Below, in pieces: positions 1 through 8,960 of a stretch of DNA of 47,534 nucleotides; positions within the stretch are counted from its first letter, which is position 1, and every line of letters starts with the position of its first letter. Made by a program: the position numbers and the translations under genes. Under the pieces are notes generated by a model. The model ran no database searches and was not told the origin of the DNA. It worked only from the letters and a program-made list of their open reading frames with translations. Source of the DNA: JAFGJU01 sp964570935 (GTDB lineage Bacteria > Eisenbacteria > RBG-16-71-46 > JAFGJU01); NCBI GenBank assembly GCA_964570935.1, contig CAZMZP010000013.1:1-47534 (forward strand), in the 5' to 3' direction.

Positions 1-2056
1 CGGGTGGCAGCGACGGACAGAATGCGGTGGTGAGCTCCAGCCCCTTCTTTTCGGCAGTGGGTCTTATCGTCTGAACGGCCGAGAGCACTATCTCGTTCAG
101 GTCGACCCGCTCGAGGTTGAGCTGCATCTTTCCTCGCTCGAGCTTGGACAGGTCGAGCAAGTCGTCTATGAGCTGGATCAGACGGTTGCCTTGTTCGTCG
201 ACTATCTCCAGGAACTCGTTCCGCTGGCGCTCGTCGACCCTGCTGTCCCTCATCAGTTCGGTGTAAGCGATGATCGCGGTGAGCGGAGTGCGTAACTCGT
301 GACTCATGGTCGCCAGGAACTCGGATTTGAGCCGGTCCGTCTCCAGCAGTCTTTCGTTCGCCTTGAGTATGTTCTCCCGCGAGACTTCGAGGTCCCTGCA
401 GGCGGCGTTGAGCTCGTCGGCCTTTTCCTGAATCTCGGCGTAAAGCCTCGCGTTCTCTATGGCGACGGCTGCCTGCGCCGCGAGCGAGGAGAGGATCCTG
501 ACGTCTCTCTCGCGGAAGGCGCCCAGCTCGGTGCTTTCGACGTTCAGCACTCCCAACATCTTCTCCCCGATTTTCAAAGGCAGAGCGATCTCCGACCTCA
601 CGCCCTTCATCCCGGGGATGTACCTGGGGTCCTTTTCCACGTCGGGCACGTACAACGGCCGCCCTGTGGCCGCCACCCAGCCGGTGATGCCCTCGTGCCC
701 CACCTTTATCCTCAGGCGGTCCACCTTGTGCGTGTCCTTCGCGTAGCCGCTGGAGGCCTTGACGTACAGCTCGGTAGGACTGCCGTCCAGGAGCAGAATG
801 GCGCAGTGCACGTACCCGAAGGATTCCCTGAGTATGTGCAGCATTTCGTTCAGCACTGTGTCGGGGTGCAGCGTGGACGTCAAGGTGCGCCCGACTTCGT
901 ACAGGACCGTGACCTCCTGCATCTTTTCCTTCACGGACTGGTAGAGCCTGGCCCTCTGGATGGCCAGGGCAGCCTGGTTGGCGATCGCTTGCGCCCTCCT
1001 GATCTCCGCCTCGGTGAACGTACGCTCCTTCTGGGTGTCGTCGAACACCATCGTCCCGATCGCGGAATCGTTCACGATCAGCGGGACGAACAGCGCGGAC
1101 TTCTGGCCGTACCTGTCCTTGAGCAGTGCGCACGCGCGCGGGTCCGTCGAAAGATCCCTGATGCTGAGCGGCTGCTTCTCGTTCACGACCCACACGCCGG
1201 CCACGGTCTCCCGCATGCCGATCCTGAGGTCATGGAACTCCTGGTCCTCCGTGCTGGTGGCCACGCCCGCCAGCTCATTCCTCTTTTCGTCCAGGAGGAA
1301 CAGGAAGCAGTTGCTGGCGCTCAGCGCCTTCCTGGCGCTGTGCACCACGTGCTTGAGCGTCCTGTCGAGGTCGATGCTCTGGCTTATCGCGACGCTGACC
1401 TCGTAGGCCGTCTGCAGTTCGTCGTACGCCTCCTGCAGCGACCGGAAGAGGCTGGTGTTCTCCACCAGAATGCCGATCTCTCTTCCCATCGCAGTCAGCA
1501 ACTCCCGCTTCTCTTCGCAGAAAAAGCGCTGACCGCTCGAGGACAGCACGAGAACGCCTACCGGCCGATTGCGGGCCGTGAGCGGCAGCCTTATCGCGGA
1601 CCGGCACGCGCTTTCGGCCTCGCGAGCCCATCCCCATTCGGAGGTCGTGTCTTCCACGAACCTCGGAGCGTCGCGCAGTGCGGCGCTCTCCACGTCATCG
1701 GGACAGGAGGCCAAATGGCCGGCCAGGTCGTCCGTCATGTTGACGGACGAGACCTGCGTCATCGCGCCGTTCTTGTCGTGCAGAAAGACGGCCCCCGCGT
1801 CGGTGCCGCTGACCTCCATTAACTGCGCGAGTAGAGTCTCCAGCAGCTCTTCAGGGTCGGTCAGCCGGGCCGCGGCGGCGGTCACGTCCTTGAGGGCTTT
1901 GAGCTGTCGTTCCAGCGTGCAGACCTTCGCCTCCGCGGCGGTTTCTTCGTCGGTCTCGCGGAGAAGGTTCGTGGTCGGGTTCTGCGGCAAACGCGTCTCC
2001 TTAACCTGCGCGCACAGCGCGGCGAAAGGACCGTGGAAAGAGCTTTCCTTACTCAT
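1..2056 (-). CDS. Multi-GAF sensor histidine kinase (3' end outside window)
   Basis: The frame runs from ATG 2056 off the left edge, so about 685 residues are visible and the catalytic ATPase part is missing. Three GAF-like domains are seen around residues 60-190, 210-340 and 370-520, each with the usual sequence of hydrophobic strands and a closing AIxxARLY-type helix. A coiled linker leads to a HisKA domain with the H-box SHELRTPL near residue 585, where the phosphoacceptor His lies. There is no membrane segment or signal peptide, so a cytoplasmic sensor is expected. The ligand cannot be told from sequence. It is divergent from the exosortase operon. It could be a hybrid kinase if a receiver follows outside the window. 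Confidence 0.9.
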   Translation of the reverse strand, partial: MSKESSFHGPFAALCAQVKETRLPQNPTTNLLRETDEETAAEAKVCTLERQLKALKDVTAAAARLTDPEELLETLLAQLMEVSGTDAGAVFLHDKNGAMTQVSSVNMTDDLAGHLASCPDDVESAALRDAPRFVEDTTSEWGWAREAESACRSAIRLPLTARNRPVGVLVLSSSGQRFFCEEKRELLTAMGREIGILVENTSLFRSLQEAYDELQTAYEVSVAISQSIDLDRTLKHVVHSARKALSASNCFLFLLDEKRNELAGVATSTEDQEFHDLRIGMRETVAGVWVVNEKQPLSIRDLSTDPRACALLKDRYGQKSALFVPLIVNDSAIGTMVFDDTQKERTFTEAEIRRAQAIANQAALAIQRARLYQSVKEKMQEVTVLYEVGRTLTSTLHPDTVLNEMLHILRESFGYVHCAILLLDGSPTELYVKASSGYAKDTHKVDRLRIKVGHEGITGWVAATGRPLYVPDVEKDPRYIPGMKGVRSEIALPLKIGEKMLGVLNVESTELGAFRERDVRILSSLAAQAAVAIENARLYAEIQEKADELNAACRDLEVSRENILKANERLLETDRLKSEFLATMSHELRTPLTAIIAYTELMRDSRVDERQRNEFLEIVDEQGNRLIQLIDDLLDLSKLERGKMQLNLERVDLNEIVLSAVQTIRPTAEKKGLELTTAFCPSLPP

Positions 2057-2099
2057 ATCGGCAACTGTGGCAGGAACTTGAGGCGGATTGACGGACAGG

Positions 2100-2109
2100 G
2101 TGACGTCAC
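2100..2109. promoter_or_regulatory. Perfect 10-base palindrome, possible operator
   Basis: GTGACGTCAC is a perfect palindrome in the divergent gap between the sensor kinase and the exosortase operon, about 20 bases upstream of the exosortase -35 box. An operator role is inferred from position only. Confidence 0.25.
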
Positions 2110-2130
2110 AATCGGCCCCCGCCGGCGGTC

Positions 2131-2159
2131 TTGACTGAACGGACGGCCTGTCGTAATCT
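2131..2159 (+). promoter_or_regulatory. Sigma70-like promoter of the exosortase operon
   Basis: TTGACT at 2131-2136, a 17-base spacer and TAATCT at 2154-2159. The predicted start of transcription is about 77 bases before the exosortase ATG. It matches the general promoter pattern seen elsewhere in the window. Confidence 0.6.
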
Positions 2160-2242
2160 TGTGGCGTTCTGGCGGCGCGCCTCTGCGGCCTCTGTCCCGA
2201 GGGGCGTGACCTCCTTGGAGACGACTAGCGCAAGGTGAGGCA

Positions 2243-2785
2243 ATGGCAAGAGACAAGAAGAGTAAGGCCCCCAGCCGCAGAAAACAGGTGGTCAGGTTTC
2301 TGGTCATTTTCTTCGGCCTGTGGGCCGCCCTGTGGGCAGTGCCGTACGTTCTGAAGACCTTTCCCCCGGGGGTCCAAAGCCTCTGCCCGATTACGGCTTC
2401 TTGGCTGGGAGGGGTCCTGAGCCTGCTGGGGTTCAAGGTGAGCGTGGACGGAGTGTTCGTGTCGTACGGCGCCAGCGGGCTCTCCATCATAGCGGAATGC
2501 ACTGGCTACACCGCCCTAGTCCTCTTCTTCAGCGTGGTGGTCGCCTACCCTTCCCCGGTCAGCAAGAAACTCATAGGATTGGCCATAGGGTTTCCGCTCA
2601 TACTGGCGTTCAACCTCCTCAGGCTCGTCATAATGGCCCTGGTTCTCGCGTACAAACCGCAGTACTTCGACTTCGCGCATCTTTACTTCTGGCAGGTGGC
2701 GCTGATTATCTTCGTCGTGGCCCTGGTGGTCTTCTGGATAGAGAAGCTGGTCGGACGTGAAAAGACTATCCCTATTTCTTCTTAA
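2243..2785 (+). CDS. Exosortase/archaeosortase family membrane transpeptidase (short form)
   Basis: A 180-residue protein with about five hydrophobic segments and the three family catalytic residues in order: Cys86 in ECTGY, Arg127 in NLLRL and His146 in FAHLYFW. Exosortases are membrane enzymes that recognise C-terminal sorting tails on secreted proteins, cut them and transfer the protein to an anchor. The length resembles the compact XrtH-like forms rather than large EpsI fusions. The start is supported by AAGGTGAG just upstream. It overlaps the next gene by 29 bases, so the two are translationally linked. No classic PEP-CTERM substrate was found in this window. Confidence 0.88.
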   Translation: MARDKKSKAPSRRKQVVRFLVIFFGLWAALWAVPYVLKTFPPGVQSLCPITASWLGGVLSLLGFKVSVDGVFVSYGASGLSIIAECTGYTALVLFFSVVVAYPSPVSKKLIGLAIGFPLILAFNLLRLVIMALVLAYKPQYFDFAHLYFWQVALIIFVVALVVFWIEKLVGREKTIPISS

Positions 2786-3425
2786 GCTGCTCGTGCTCTC
2801 GTTCTGCTTCTTCGTGGCCTGGCTGCTGGTCGGGGAGTACACGCTCTTGGCGCTGGGAAAGGCGGTGCTGGTGCCACTGAAGGTGTTCGGGTACCAGCCC
2901 ACGGGCATGGAGGTGGACGCGAAGGCGATTCACTTCTTCTCGGCCCTTCCCGGGAAGAGCAGGGCGTGCGACGTGGAGCTGACTCCGGTCGGCGTCATCG
3001 TCTTCCTGTCTCTGGCCTTCGCATCCGCGCCCGTGCCGCTGAGGAGGAGACTCAAGTCCACGCTGCTGGGCCTGCTGCTGCTGCTGTCCTTCCACGCCGT
3101 GTATCTGTCCCTCCGGGTGCTTCTTTTCTCGCCGTCCCTCAATTCACAGACGCTGCTGGTGCGATTTCTGGCGCCGGCGGGTATCCTCCTCCCCGTGGTG
3201 CTGTGGGTCCTGCTCTTCCCCACGGGCCTGTTCGGGTTCGGCAAGATCCCGGCCTCGCGTTTCAGGGGCAACGTCTGTCCGGTCTGCGGGACAAGAAAGG
3301 ACGACGTTGTCAGTCACATCGTCCAGGCGCACGGGAAGGGAAAGAAGGGACTCAGGAGCAGGGCGGCCAGGCGCTATCTCGAGCTCTACGGGGATGCCAA
3401 GCCGGAACGGCCTGGCAGACAATGA
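2757..3425 (+). CDS. Exosortase-linked membrane protein with C-terminal zinc-finger motif
   Basis: A 222-residue protein starting at GTG inside the end of the exosortase gene. Hydrophobic segments lie at about residues 8-28, 78-92, 102-120 and 140-160, with an extracytoplasmic-type loop (about 40-75) between the first two. After the last segment comes a basic tail with Cys174-x2-Cys177-x9-His187-x4-His192, a C2H2-type zinc-binding pattern, followed by a Lys/Arg-rich stretch. I do not recognise the family. The overlap with the exosortase says the two work together, perhaps as a partner that binds the enzyme, its substrate or a nucleic acid. Function is unknown. Confidence 0.8.
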   Translation: MKRLSLFLLKLLVLSFCFFVAWLLVGEYTLLALGKAVLVPLKVFGYQPTGMEVDAKAIHFFSALPGKSRACDVELTPVGVIVFLSLAFASAPVPLRRRLKSTLLGLLLLLSFHAVYLSLRVLLFSPSLNSQTLLVRFLAPAGILLPVVLWVLLFPTGLFGFGKIPASRFRGNVCPVCGTRKDDVVSHIVQAHGKGKKGLRSRAARRYLELYGDAKPERPGRQ

Positions 3426-3428
3426 GTC

Positions 3429-4340
3429 TCACGCCCTCTTCTCGGGGCATTCTTCGTCGCATCTTTCCGCCTCTATCTTGCACGGCTCCACGTGAATCGT
3501 CAGGCTCACCGACGGGATCGTGCTCCTGATGTCGGCCTCCAGATGGTCACAGAGCTCGTGCGCCGCGTCCACGCTCCTGTCCCTGCAGACCACCAGGTGC
3601 AGGTCGATGTGCCTGGTGCTGCCGGACTTTCTGCTCCGGAACCTGTGGAACCCGACGAACTCGCTGTAGTGCTCGGACAGGATGAGCTCGACCTTGCGCT
3701 TCTCCTGGTCGGGCAGCTTCGCGTCCAGGAGCTCTTTGAGCGTCTTCGCGGTCAGGCTGTATGCGGTCCTGACGATTAGCGCTCCCACGAGAATGGCGAC
3801 TATGGGGTCGAGCACCCTCAGGCCGGTCAGTTTGACGACCAACAGGCCCGCAAAAACGCCGATCGAGGTGAACACGTCGGCTGACAGGTGCTTGGCGTCC
3901 GCCTCGAGGGCGATTGAATCCGTGGCGGCGGCCACCCGGTAAAGCAGTCGCGACACGAACACGTTGACCACTGCCGAGACACCCATCACCAGAAGACCCA
4001 CGTCAGTCGACCTGATGGACGGCCCGCGGATGAGCTCTCTCACCGACTCGTTGAATATCAAGATGGCCACTATGAAAATGAGCACCGCCTCCACGGTTCC
4101 GCTCACGCTCTCGAACTTGCCGTGACCGAATGGATGGTCCTCGTCGGGCGGCTTGGACGACACGCGCACGCTGACCCAGGCGATGACCGCCGCGATCAGG
4201 TCCATGCCGCTGTGAGCGGCCTCCGACATGACGCTGATGCTGCCGGTCGAGAGACCGACCACGACCTTAATGACCACCAGAAACGCGTTCGAGGCTACTG
4301 AAAGCCCCGCCGCCGACGTCTTAGTCTTGAACATGTCCAT
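3429..4340 (-). CDS. Cation diffusion facilitator (zinc/iron efflux family)
   Basis: A 303-residue CDF transporter with six hydrophobic segments and a cytoplasmic C-terminal domain. It exports divalent metals in exchange for protons. The metal site is visible as HSGMD (His43, Asp47) in the second helix and HLSAD (His151, Asp155) in the fifth. A HxxxD pair in both helices is typical of zinc-preferring members. DHPFGHGKFE around residue 68 is the family loop. The tail ends in an unusual Cys-rich stretch (Cys287, Cys294, Cys298). The ATG two codons in (4334) has better Shine-Dalgarno spacing and may be the true start. The 3' end almost touches the convergent zinc-finger membrane protein gene. 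Confidence 0.92.
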   Translation of the reverse strand: MDMFKTKTSAAGLSVASNAFLVVIKVVVGLSTGSISVMSEAAHSGMDLIAAVIAWVSVRVSSKPPDEDHPFGHGKFESVSGTVEAVLIFIVAILIFNESVRELIRGPSIRSTDVGLLVMGVSAVVNVFVSRLLYRVAAATDSIALEADAKHLSADVFTSIGVFAGLLVVKLTGLRVLDPIVAILVGALIVRTAYSLTAKTLKELLDAKLPDQEKRKVELILSEHYSEFVGFHRFRSRKSGSTRHIDLHLVVCRDRSVDAAHELCDHLEADIRSTIPSVSLTIHVEPCKIEAERCDEECPEKRA

Positions 4341-4363
4341 CGTCCTCGATGGGAAAGCACTGA

Positions 4364-5275
4364 TTAGTCCGGGGAGAAAAGCGCCTCCACGAACTCATCG
4401 GGGTCAAACTCCACTATGTCCTCGAGAGATTCTCCCACTCCCAGGAACTTCACCGGGATGTCCATCTCGCTGGCTATCGCGACCACGACCCCTCCCTTTG
4501 CTGTCCCGTCCAGCTTTGTGAGCACGATGCCCGTGACTCCCAGGCACGCCCCGAATTCGCGCGCCTGCACGAGCGCGTTCTGCCCGGTGCTCGCGTCCAC
4601 CACGAGGAGCACCTCGTGAGGCGCGCCGGGTATCTTTCGCTCGAGCACCTTCCGTATCTTCTTGAGCTCCTCCATCAAGTTGACCTTCGTGTGGAGTCGC
4701 CCGGCCGTGTCCACCATTACGACGGTGGACCCGCGCGCCAGCCCGGCCTCGGCCCCGTCGTACGCCACCGCTGCCGGGTCGGCCCCCGGCTTCTGCCTCA
4801 CAATCTCGACCCCCGCCCTCTGCGCCCAGACTTCCATCTGCTCCCCGGCTGCCGCCCGGAAGGTGTCCGAGCAGGCGACCAGCACTTTTTCTCCCCTGTC
4901 CGCGAACCTCTTTGCGAGCTTACCGATGGTGGTGGTCTTGCCCGAGCCGTTCACGCCGACCACCAGCACGACGTGGGGGTTGCCCCTGGCCTCGGGCCGT
5001 GCCATCGGCTTCCTCATCAGGCCGAGGATCTCCTGCTTCATGAAGCCGAAGAGGTCGGAATCGGACTTAGTCGGGCCGGCCCCGGCAAACCCGCGGAGGC
5101 TCTCCGCCAGACGCTCCGCCGTCGAGACTCCCACGTCCGTCGACAGCAGCAGCTCCTCTATGTCCGCCAGAGTCTGCCCGGAAGGCGCCTCGCGCGAAAG
5201 CGCCCTGCCAATGCCCGACTTGAGAGTCTTCCGGGTCTTCTCCAGCCCCTTTCTCAGTCTGTCCAGCATCGCCAT
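4364..5275 (-). CDS. ftsY: Signal recognition particle receptor FtsY
   Basis: SRP-GTPase that receives ribosome-SRP complexes at the membrane. About 303 residues: an NG core with almost no acidic A domain. P-loop GVNGSGKTT is at 107-115, followed by DTAGR (G3) and TKLDGTAKGG near residue 262. The longer frame opens at 5362, but I chose ATG 5275 because GGAAGAGG sits 7-8 bases upstream and because a strong hairpin (5305-5328) would otherwise lie inside the coding start. It follows smc, a common pairing. The SRP RNA is also in this window (45471-45566). Confidence 0.95.
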   Translation of the reverse strand: MAMLDRLRKGLEKTRKTLKSGIGRALSREAPSGQTLADIEELLLSTDVGVSTAERLAESLRGFAGAGPTKSDSDLFGFMKQEILGLMRKPMARPEARGNPHVVLVVGVNGSGKTTTIGKLAKRFADRGEKVLVACSDTFRAAAGEQMEVWAQRAGVEIVRQKPGADPAAVAYDGAEAGLARGSTVVMVDTAGRLHTKVNLMEELKKIRKVLERKIPGAPHEVLLVVDASTGQNALVQAREFGACLGVTGIVLTKLDGTAKGGVVVAIASEMDIPVKFLGVGESLEDIVEFDPDEFVEALFSPD

Positions 5276-5303
5276 GTCAAACGCCTCTTCCGGGTCACAG
5301 AAA

Positions 5304-5331
5304 TCGGCAGGCCCGTCCGGGCCTGCCGACT
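5304..5331 (-). terminator. Hairpin between smc and ftsY, terminator-like
   Basis: CGGCAGGCCCG at 5305-5315 pairs perfectly with 5318-5328, an 11-base arm on each side. On the minus strand it is followed by only a short T stretch (ATTTCTG), so termination may be partial. It lies downstream of the smc stop and upstream of the chosen ftsY start. Confidence 0.5.
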
Positions 5332-5366
5332 TTATTCTCCCAGATTGCGCCGCCTCGAGCAAGGGC

Positions 5367-8300
5367 TCAAGTCCCGGCGGCCACCGCCTCCTCCTTCTGC
5401 GCCGACGCGTGTTCCGGGGAGTCGCCGTTGCCCTTGAACCGCACGGAGACCACTTTGGAGATGCCCGGTTCCTGCATCGTCACGCCGTACAGGCAGTTCG
5501 CGGCCTCCATGGTCTTCTTGTTGTGGGTGATGACGATGAACTGAGTCCTGTCATCGAACCTCTTCAGCATCTTGAGGAAGCGGTTTATGTTGGCGTCGTC
5601 CAGCGGGGCGTCCACCTCGTCAAGCATGCAGAAGGGACTGGGCTTCACAAGGTAGATGGCAAACAAGAGCGATATCACGGTCAGTGCCTTCTCCCCGCCC
5701 GACAGGAGGTTCAGGCCCTGGAGCGTCTTGCCCTTGGGCCTGGCCACGATCTCTATTCCCGCCTCGAGCGGGTCGTCTCCGACGAGACGCATTTCCGCTG
5801 CGCCGCCCTCGAACAGAGTCGTGAACGTCTCCTGGAACTTCTCCTGCACGCTGTTGAACGTCTGCATGAACATCTCGGAGGCCTTCTCGTTGATCTTCTG
5901 TATCACCTCCAGAAGCGAGCCCTTCGCCTGCAGCAGGTCGTTCCTCTGGTTCTGTATGAACTCCAGCCGTTCCTTTCGTTTCTCGTATTCTTCCAAGGCC
6001 AGGAGGTTCACCGGGCCCAGCCCCCTGATTATCTCCCTCAGGTGCTCCAGCTTCTTCTCCGCCTGGTCGGGTTCCAGCCCCTCCGGGAGGCTCACAGATT
6101 CGGCAGTCAGGTCCACCCCGTAGTCCGAGTGTACGCGCCTCACCACACCCTCGCGCTCTATCCTCTGCCGTGTGAGGTCCATTTCCAGGGAATGCACGCG
6201 CTCCGACAGGTCGCCGTGCTCTTTTCTCAGCGCCTTGAGCTTGAGTTCCAGTCCCTCTATCTGCGTTCTGGCCGCGCCATACGCGGACTTGGCCAGGTCC
6301 AGCCTGGCCTGTCTCTCGGCCTGGCTCTCGTCGAGTCTCTTCGCGTCTTCTTCCAGCCGGACGAGCTCGGCTCCCCCGCCCTCGAGCTGAGCGCCGGAAT
6401 CCGCAAGAGCCTGGCTCTTGCGCGACGCCTCCCCCGTCAGCAGGGTCTTCTCCTCCTCGAGCCTTCTGAGCAGCGACAGGAGGCCGTTCTTCTTTGAGAA
6501 CTCCCGCACTTCCGACATCCTGAGCTCGCTCAACTGCGCGAGAGCCGACTCCCTCTCCTCTTCCAGAGCATGCACGACGGCCGACTGCCTGTCGAACTCC
6601 GCTGCCATCGGAGACAGAGAGTCTCTCAACACTACCAGCTCTTTCTCGAAGCCGGCGACGTCGTTCGACAGCTGGGCCGCCCGTTGCTCCAGCTCGCCCC
6701 TGGTGCGGGCCAGCGCCGCGAGTCGCGCCTCAGTCATAGCGACCTCGGCGGCGGAGGCGGAAATGTTCTTTTCCCTGGAAGACAGCGCCTCACGCGTTTC
6801 GGCCAGACGGGACATCAGGTCTTTTCCGGCGCCCTCCAGGCCCGCCTTCCTGACCGCGAGCTCGGCCAACGTCCGTCGCGACTCCGCCAGAGCGGCACGG
6901 ACCGATTCCAGCTCAGCCCTGCGGCCGGCCAGTTCATTCTGCACCTCCAGGCTCCCGGGTTCGGACGGCCTTCCGCCCGTGAGCATGTTTCCCCTCAGTA
7001 TCGTCCCGCCGTCGCGGCTGACGAACCTGACCTCGGCAGAGTCCGTTCCCCGGACCTCACCGGCGTCCTGTATCTTCTCCACAAGAAACGACCCGGCCAG
7101 GAGCGCGCCGAGCGCGTGCTTGAGCTCGTGCGGACATTCGACAAACCCGGCCGCCTCACCCAACAACCCCGGTCTCGCGGAGCCGCCGGCCTGAACCGGC
7201 CCGGTACCCGTTGAGACTTCCGGGCCGGGCACCAGGACGCTGAACCTGCCAGGGAACAGCTCTCTGAGCGCCTCGAAACAAGTCCTGGCCGAATCCCTGT
7301 CTCGCGCTATTACTACCGGGCCGTACTCATACAGCATCGCGTCGAAGGCTGCGCAGAGGTCCGGCGGCACGCGAACGAGGTCCTCCAAGATTCCCACCAC
7401 GCTGGCGGAGGACTCTTTCAGCACGCGGCGCATCAAGTCCTTTCTCTCGCCGTGGTCCATGGCCGTGCGCTCAAGCGCGGCCAGCAGGCCGCCCAGCTTC
7501 TGCGCCTCCCCGGCCAGGCCGGATTCCCTCCTGGACGCCTCCGCCGTCTCGACCTCGAGTGACTGCTTGCGGCTCTCGTTCTCCGAGACCTGTGACTCCA
7601 GCCGTTCCAGCTCGAGCCGTCCCGACGAGACCTCCCTGTCCGCTTCCGCGTGGACGGTCCGGAGCTCGGACAGCCTGCCTGACAGCAGGCCGGCCTCGCC
7701 GGCCGCCGCCGCCAGCTGCCGCTCCAGCTCCCCGCGCAGGGAGGCCAGCTCGTCCAGCTTCGCCGCGCGCTGCGTCTCCTGGCCGCGGGCCTTGTCCAGA
7801 AGCTCCCTCAGCGTGTGCATTTCATTCCTGACGGTGGCCAGCCGGAGGTCCTTGAGCGTGAGCTCCTTCTCCATCTCCTTGACGAGCCGCTCCTTCTCAG
7901 CCAGGGCCGCCTGAACGGCTTCCTGCTCGGAGCGAGTCTCCTGAGTCCGCGCCACGTCCGCCTCTATCTTGGCCTCGACGTGCAGGATGTCTTCCCTGAG
8001 CTCCGCGCACTTCGACGTCAGCGCCTGCCGCCGTTCGTTCAACACCAGGATCTGGTCGCCCACGACGGTCCGCTGCTCTTCCACCTCCGCAAGGTCCTCC
8101 GCCGCCGCGTTCAGTCTTTTCTCCTCCTCCAGCATGCTCAGCTTCGCCTGCTCCAGAGCCGCGTCGAGGGACCTCGTGGCAGTAGTGGCCTCCTCCCTCT
8201 TCGACTGCCACACCTCGAGCTGGCGCGAGATCTCGCTCGCCTGTTCGTCGTGCCTGCTGTAGGCCAGCGAGCCCAGACAGAGGTCGAGGCTCCTCAGCTC

Positions 8301-8960
8301 GTCCTGGAGCCTCTTGAACCTGCGGGCCTTCGCTATCTGTCTGCGCAGGGAATTGGCCTCGCGCTCGATCTCCACCAGGATGTCGTTCAACCGCACCAGG
8401 TCGCCCTCGGTCGCCTCCAGCTTGAGCAGCGCCTCCCTCTTGCGCGCTTTGTATTTTGTGATGCCTGCGGCCTCCTCGAACAGCAGTCGTCGCTGCCCGC
8501 CCTGGTCGTTCAGGACGTTATCCACCATCTCCTGCTCGATGAGCGAGTAGGCGTGCGAGCCGACGCCGGTATCGAAGAAGGTGTCTCTGATGTCCTTGAG
8601 TCTGCATGGAGTCTTGTTCAGGTAGTATTCGCTCACGCCGTCCCGGTAGAGCCGCCTGTTTATGCTCGTTTCCTCGTAGCCCTGCGGGAGCACCGGCCCG
8701 GAGTCGGAGAACGTGAGGGCCACGTCCGCCATTCCGACTGCCTTGCGCCTCGCCGTTCCGTTGAATATCACGTCGCCCATGCTGCCGCCGCGCAGCACCT
8801 TGGCGCTCTGCTCTCCGAGGACCCACCGTATGGCGTCGGCTATGTTGGTCTTGCCGCAGCCGTTCGGCCCCACGATGCACGTGATGCCAGGGCCGAATTC
8901 GATCTTCAGCTTCTCAGGGAAAGACTTGAAGCCAAGAAGCTCTAATTTCTTGAGAAGCAT
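5367..8960 (-). CDS. smc: Chromosome partition protein SMC
   Basis: Full-length 1197-residue condensin ATPase. The Walker A GPNGCGKTN begins at residue 31. Two long coiled-coil arms flank a hinge at roughly 510-650, and the C-terminal head has the signature LSGGEKAL near residue 1095 followed by the Walker B with MLDEVDAPLDD. It acts with ScpA/ScpB (not in this window) to organise and segregate the chromosome. The ATG follows the TAG stop of the upstream SPOR gene with no gap (CAGTAGATG), and AAGGAG lies upstream within that gene's end. Translation is therefore probably coupled. Confidence 0.97.
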   Translation of the reverse strand: MLLKKLELLGFKSFPEKLKIEFGPGITCIVGPNGCGKTNIADAIRWVLGEQSAKVLRGGSMGDVIFNGTARRKAVGMADVALTFSDSGPVLPQGYEETSINRRLYRDGVSEYYLNKTPCRLKDIRDTFFDTGVGSHAYSLIEQEMVDNVLNDQGGQRRLLFEEAAGITKYKARKREALLKLEATEGDLVRLNDILVEIEREANSLRRQIAKARRFKRLQDELRSLDLCLGSLAYSRHDEQASEISRQLEVWQSKREEATTATRSLDAALEQAKLSMLEEEKRLNAAAEDLAEVEEQRTVVGDQILVLNERRQALTSKCAELREDILHVEAKIEADVARTQETRSEQEAVQAALAEKERLVKEMEKELTLKDLRLATVRNEMHTLRELLDKARGQETQRAAKLDELASLRGELERQLAAAAGEAGLLSGRLSELRTVHAEADREVSSGRLELERLESQVSENESRKQSLEVETAEASRRESGLAGEAQKLGGLLAALERTAMDHGERKDLMRRVLKESSASVVGILEDLVRVPPDLCAAFDAMLYEYGPVVIARDRDSARTCFEALRELFPGRFSVLVPGPEVSTGTGPVQAGGSARPGLLGEAAGFVECPHELKHALGALLAGSFLVEKIQDAGEVRGTDSAEVRFVSRDGGTILRGNMLTGGRPSEPGSLEVQNELAGRRAELESVRAALAESRRTLAELAVRKAGLEGAGKDLMSRLAETREALSSREKNISASAAEVAMTEARLAALARTRGELEQRAAQLSNDVAGFEKELVVLRDSLSPMAAEFDRQSAVVHALEEERESALAQLSELRMSEVREFSKKNGLLSLLRRLEEEKTLLTGEASRKSQALADSGAQLEGGGAELVRLEEDAKRLDESQAERQARLDLAKSAYGAARTQIEGLELKLKALRKEHGDLSERVHSLEMDLTRQRIEREGVVRRVHSDYGVDLTAESVSLPEGLEPDQAEKKLEHLREIIRGLGPVNLLALEEYEKRKERLEFIQNQRNDLLQAKGSLLEVIQKINEKASEMFMQTFNSVQEKFQETFTTLFEGGAAEMRLVGDDPLEAGIEIVARPKGKTLQGLNLLSGGEKALTVISLLFAIYLVKPSPFCMLDEVDAPLDDANINRFLKMLKRFDDRTQFIVITHNKKTMEAANCLYGVTMQEPGISKVVSVRFKGNGDSPEHASAQKEEAVAAGT

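Noticed and set aside
299..1822. 507-residue plus-strand frame
   Set aside because: Antisense shadow of the GAF/histidine kinase; Arg/Val/Leu/His-rich with no family signature.
4662..6497. 611-residue plus-strand frame
   Set aside because: Lies opposite smc and ftsY, whose motifs are unmistakable; composition is typical of a GC-rich antisense frame.
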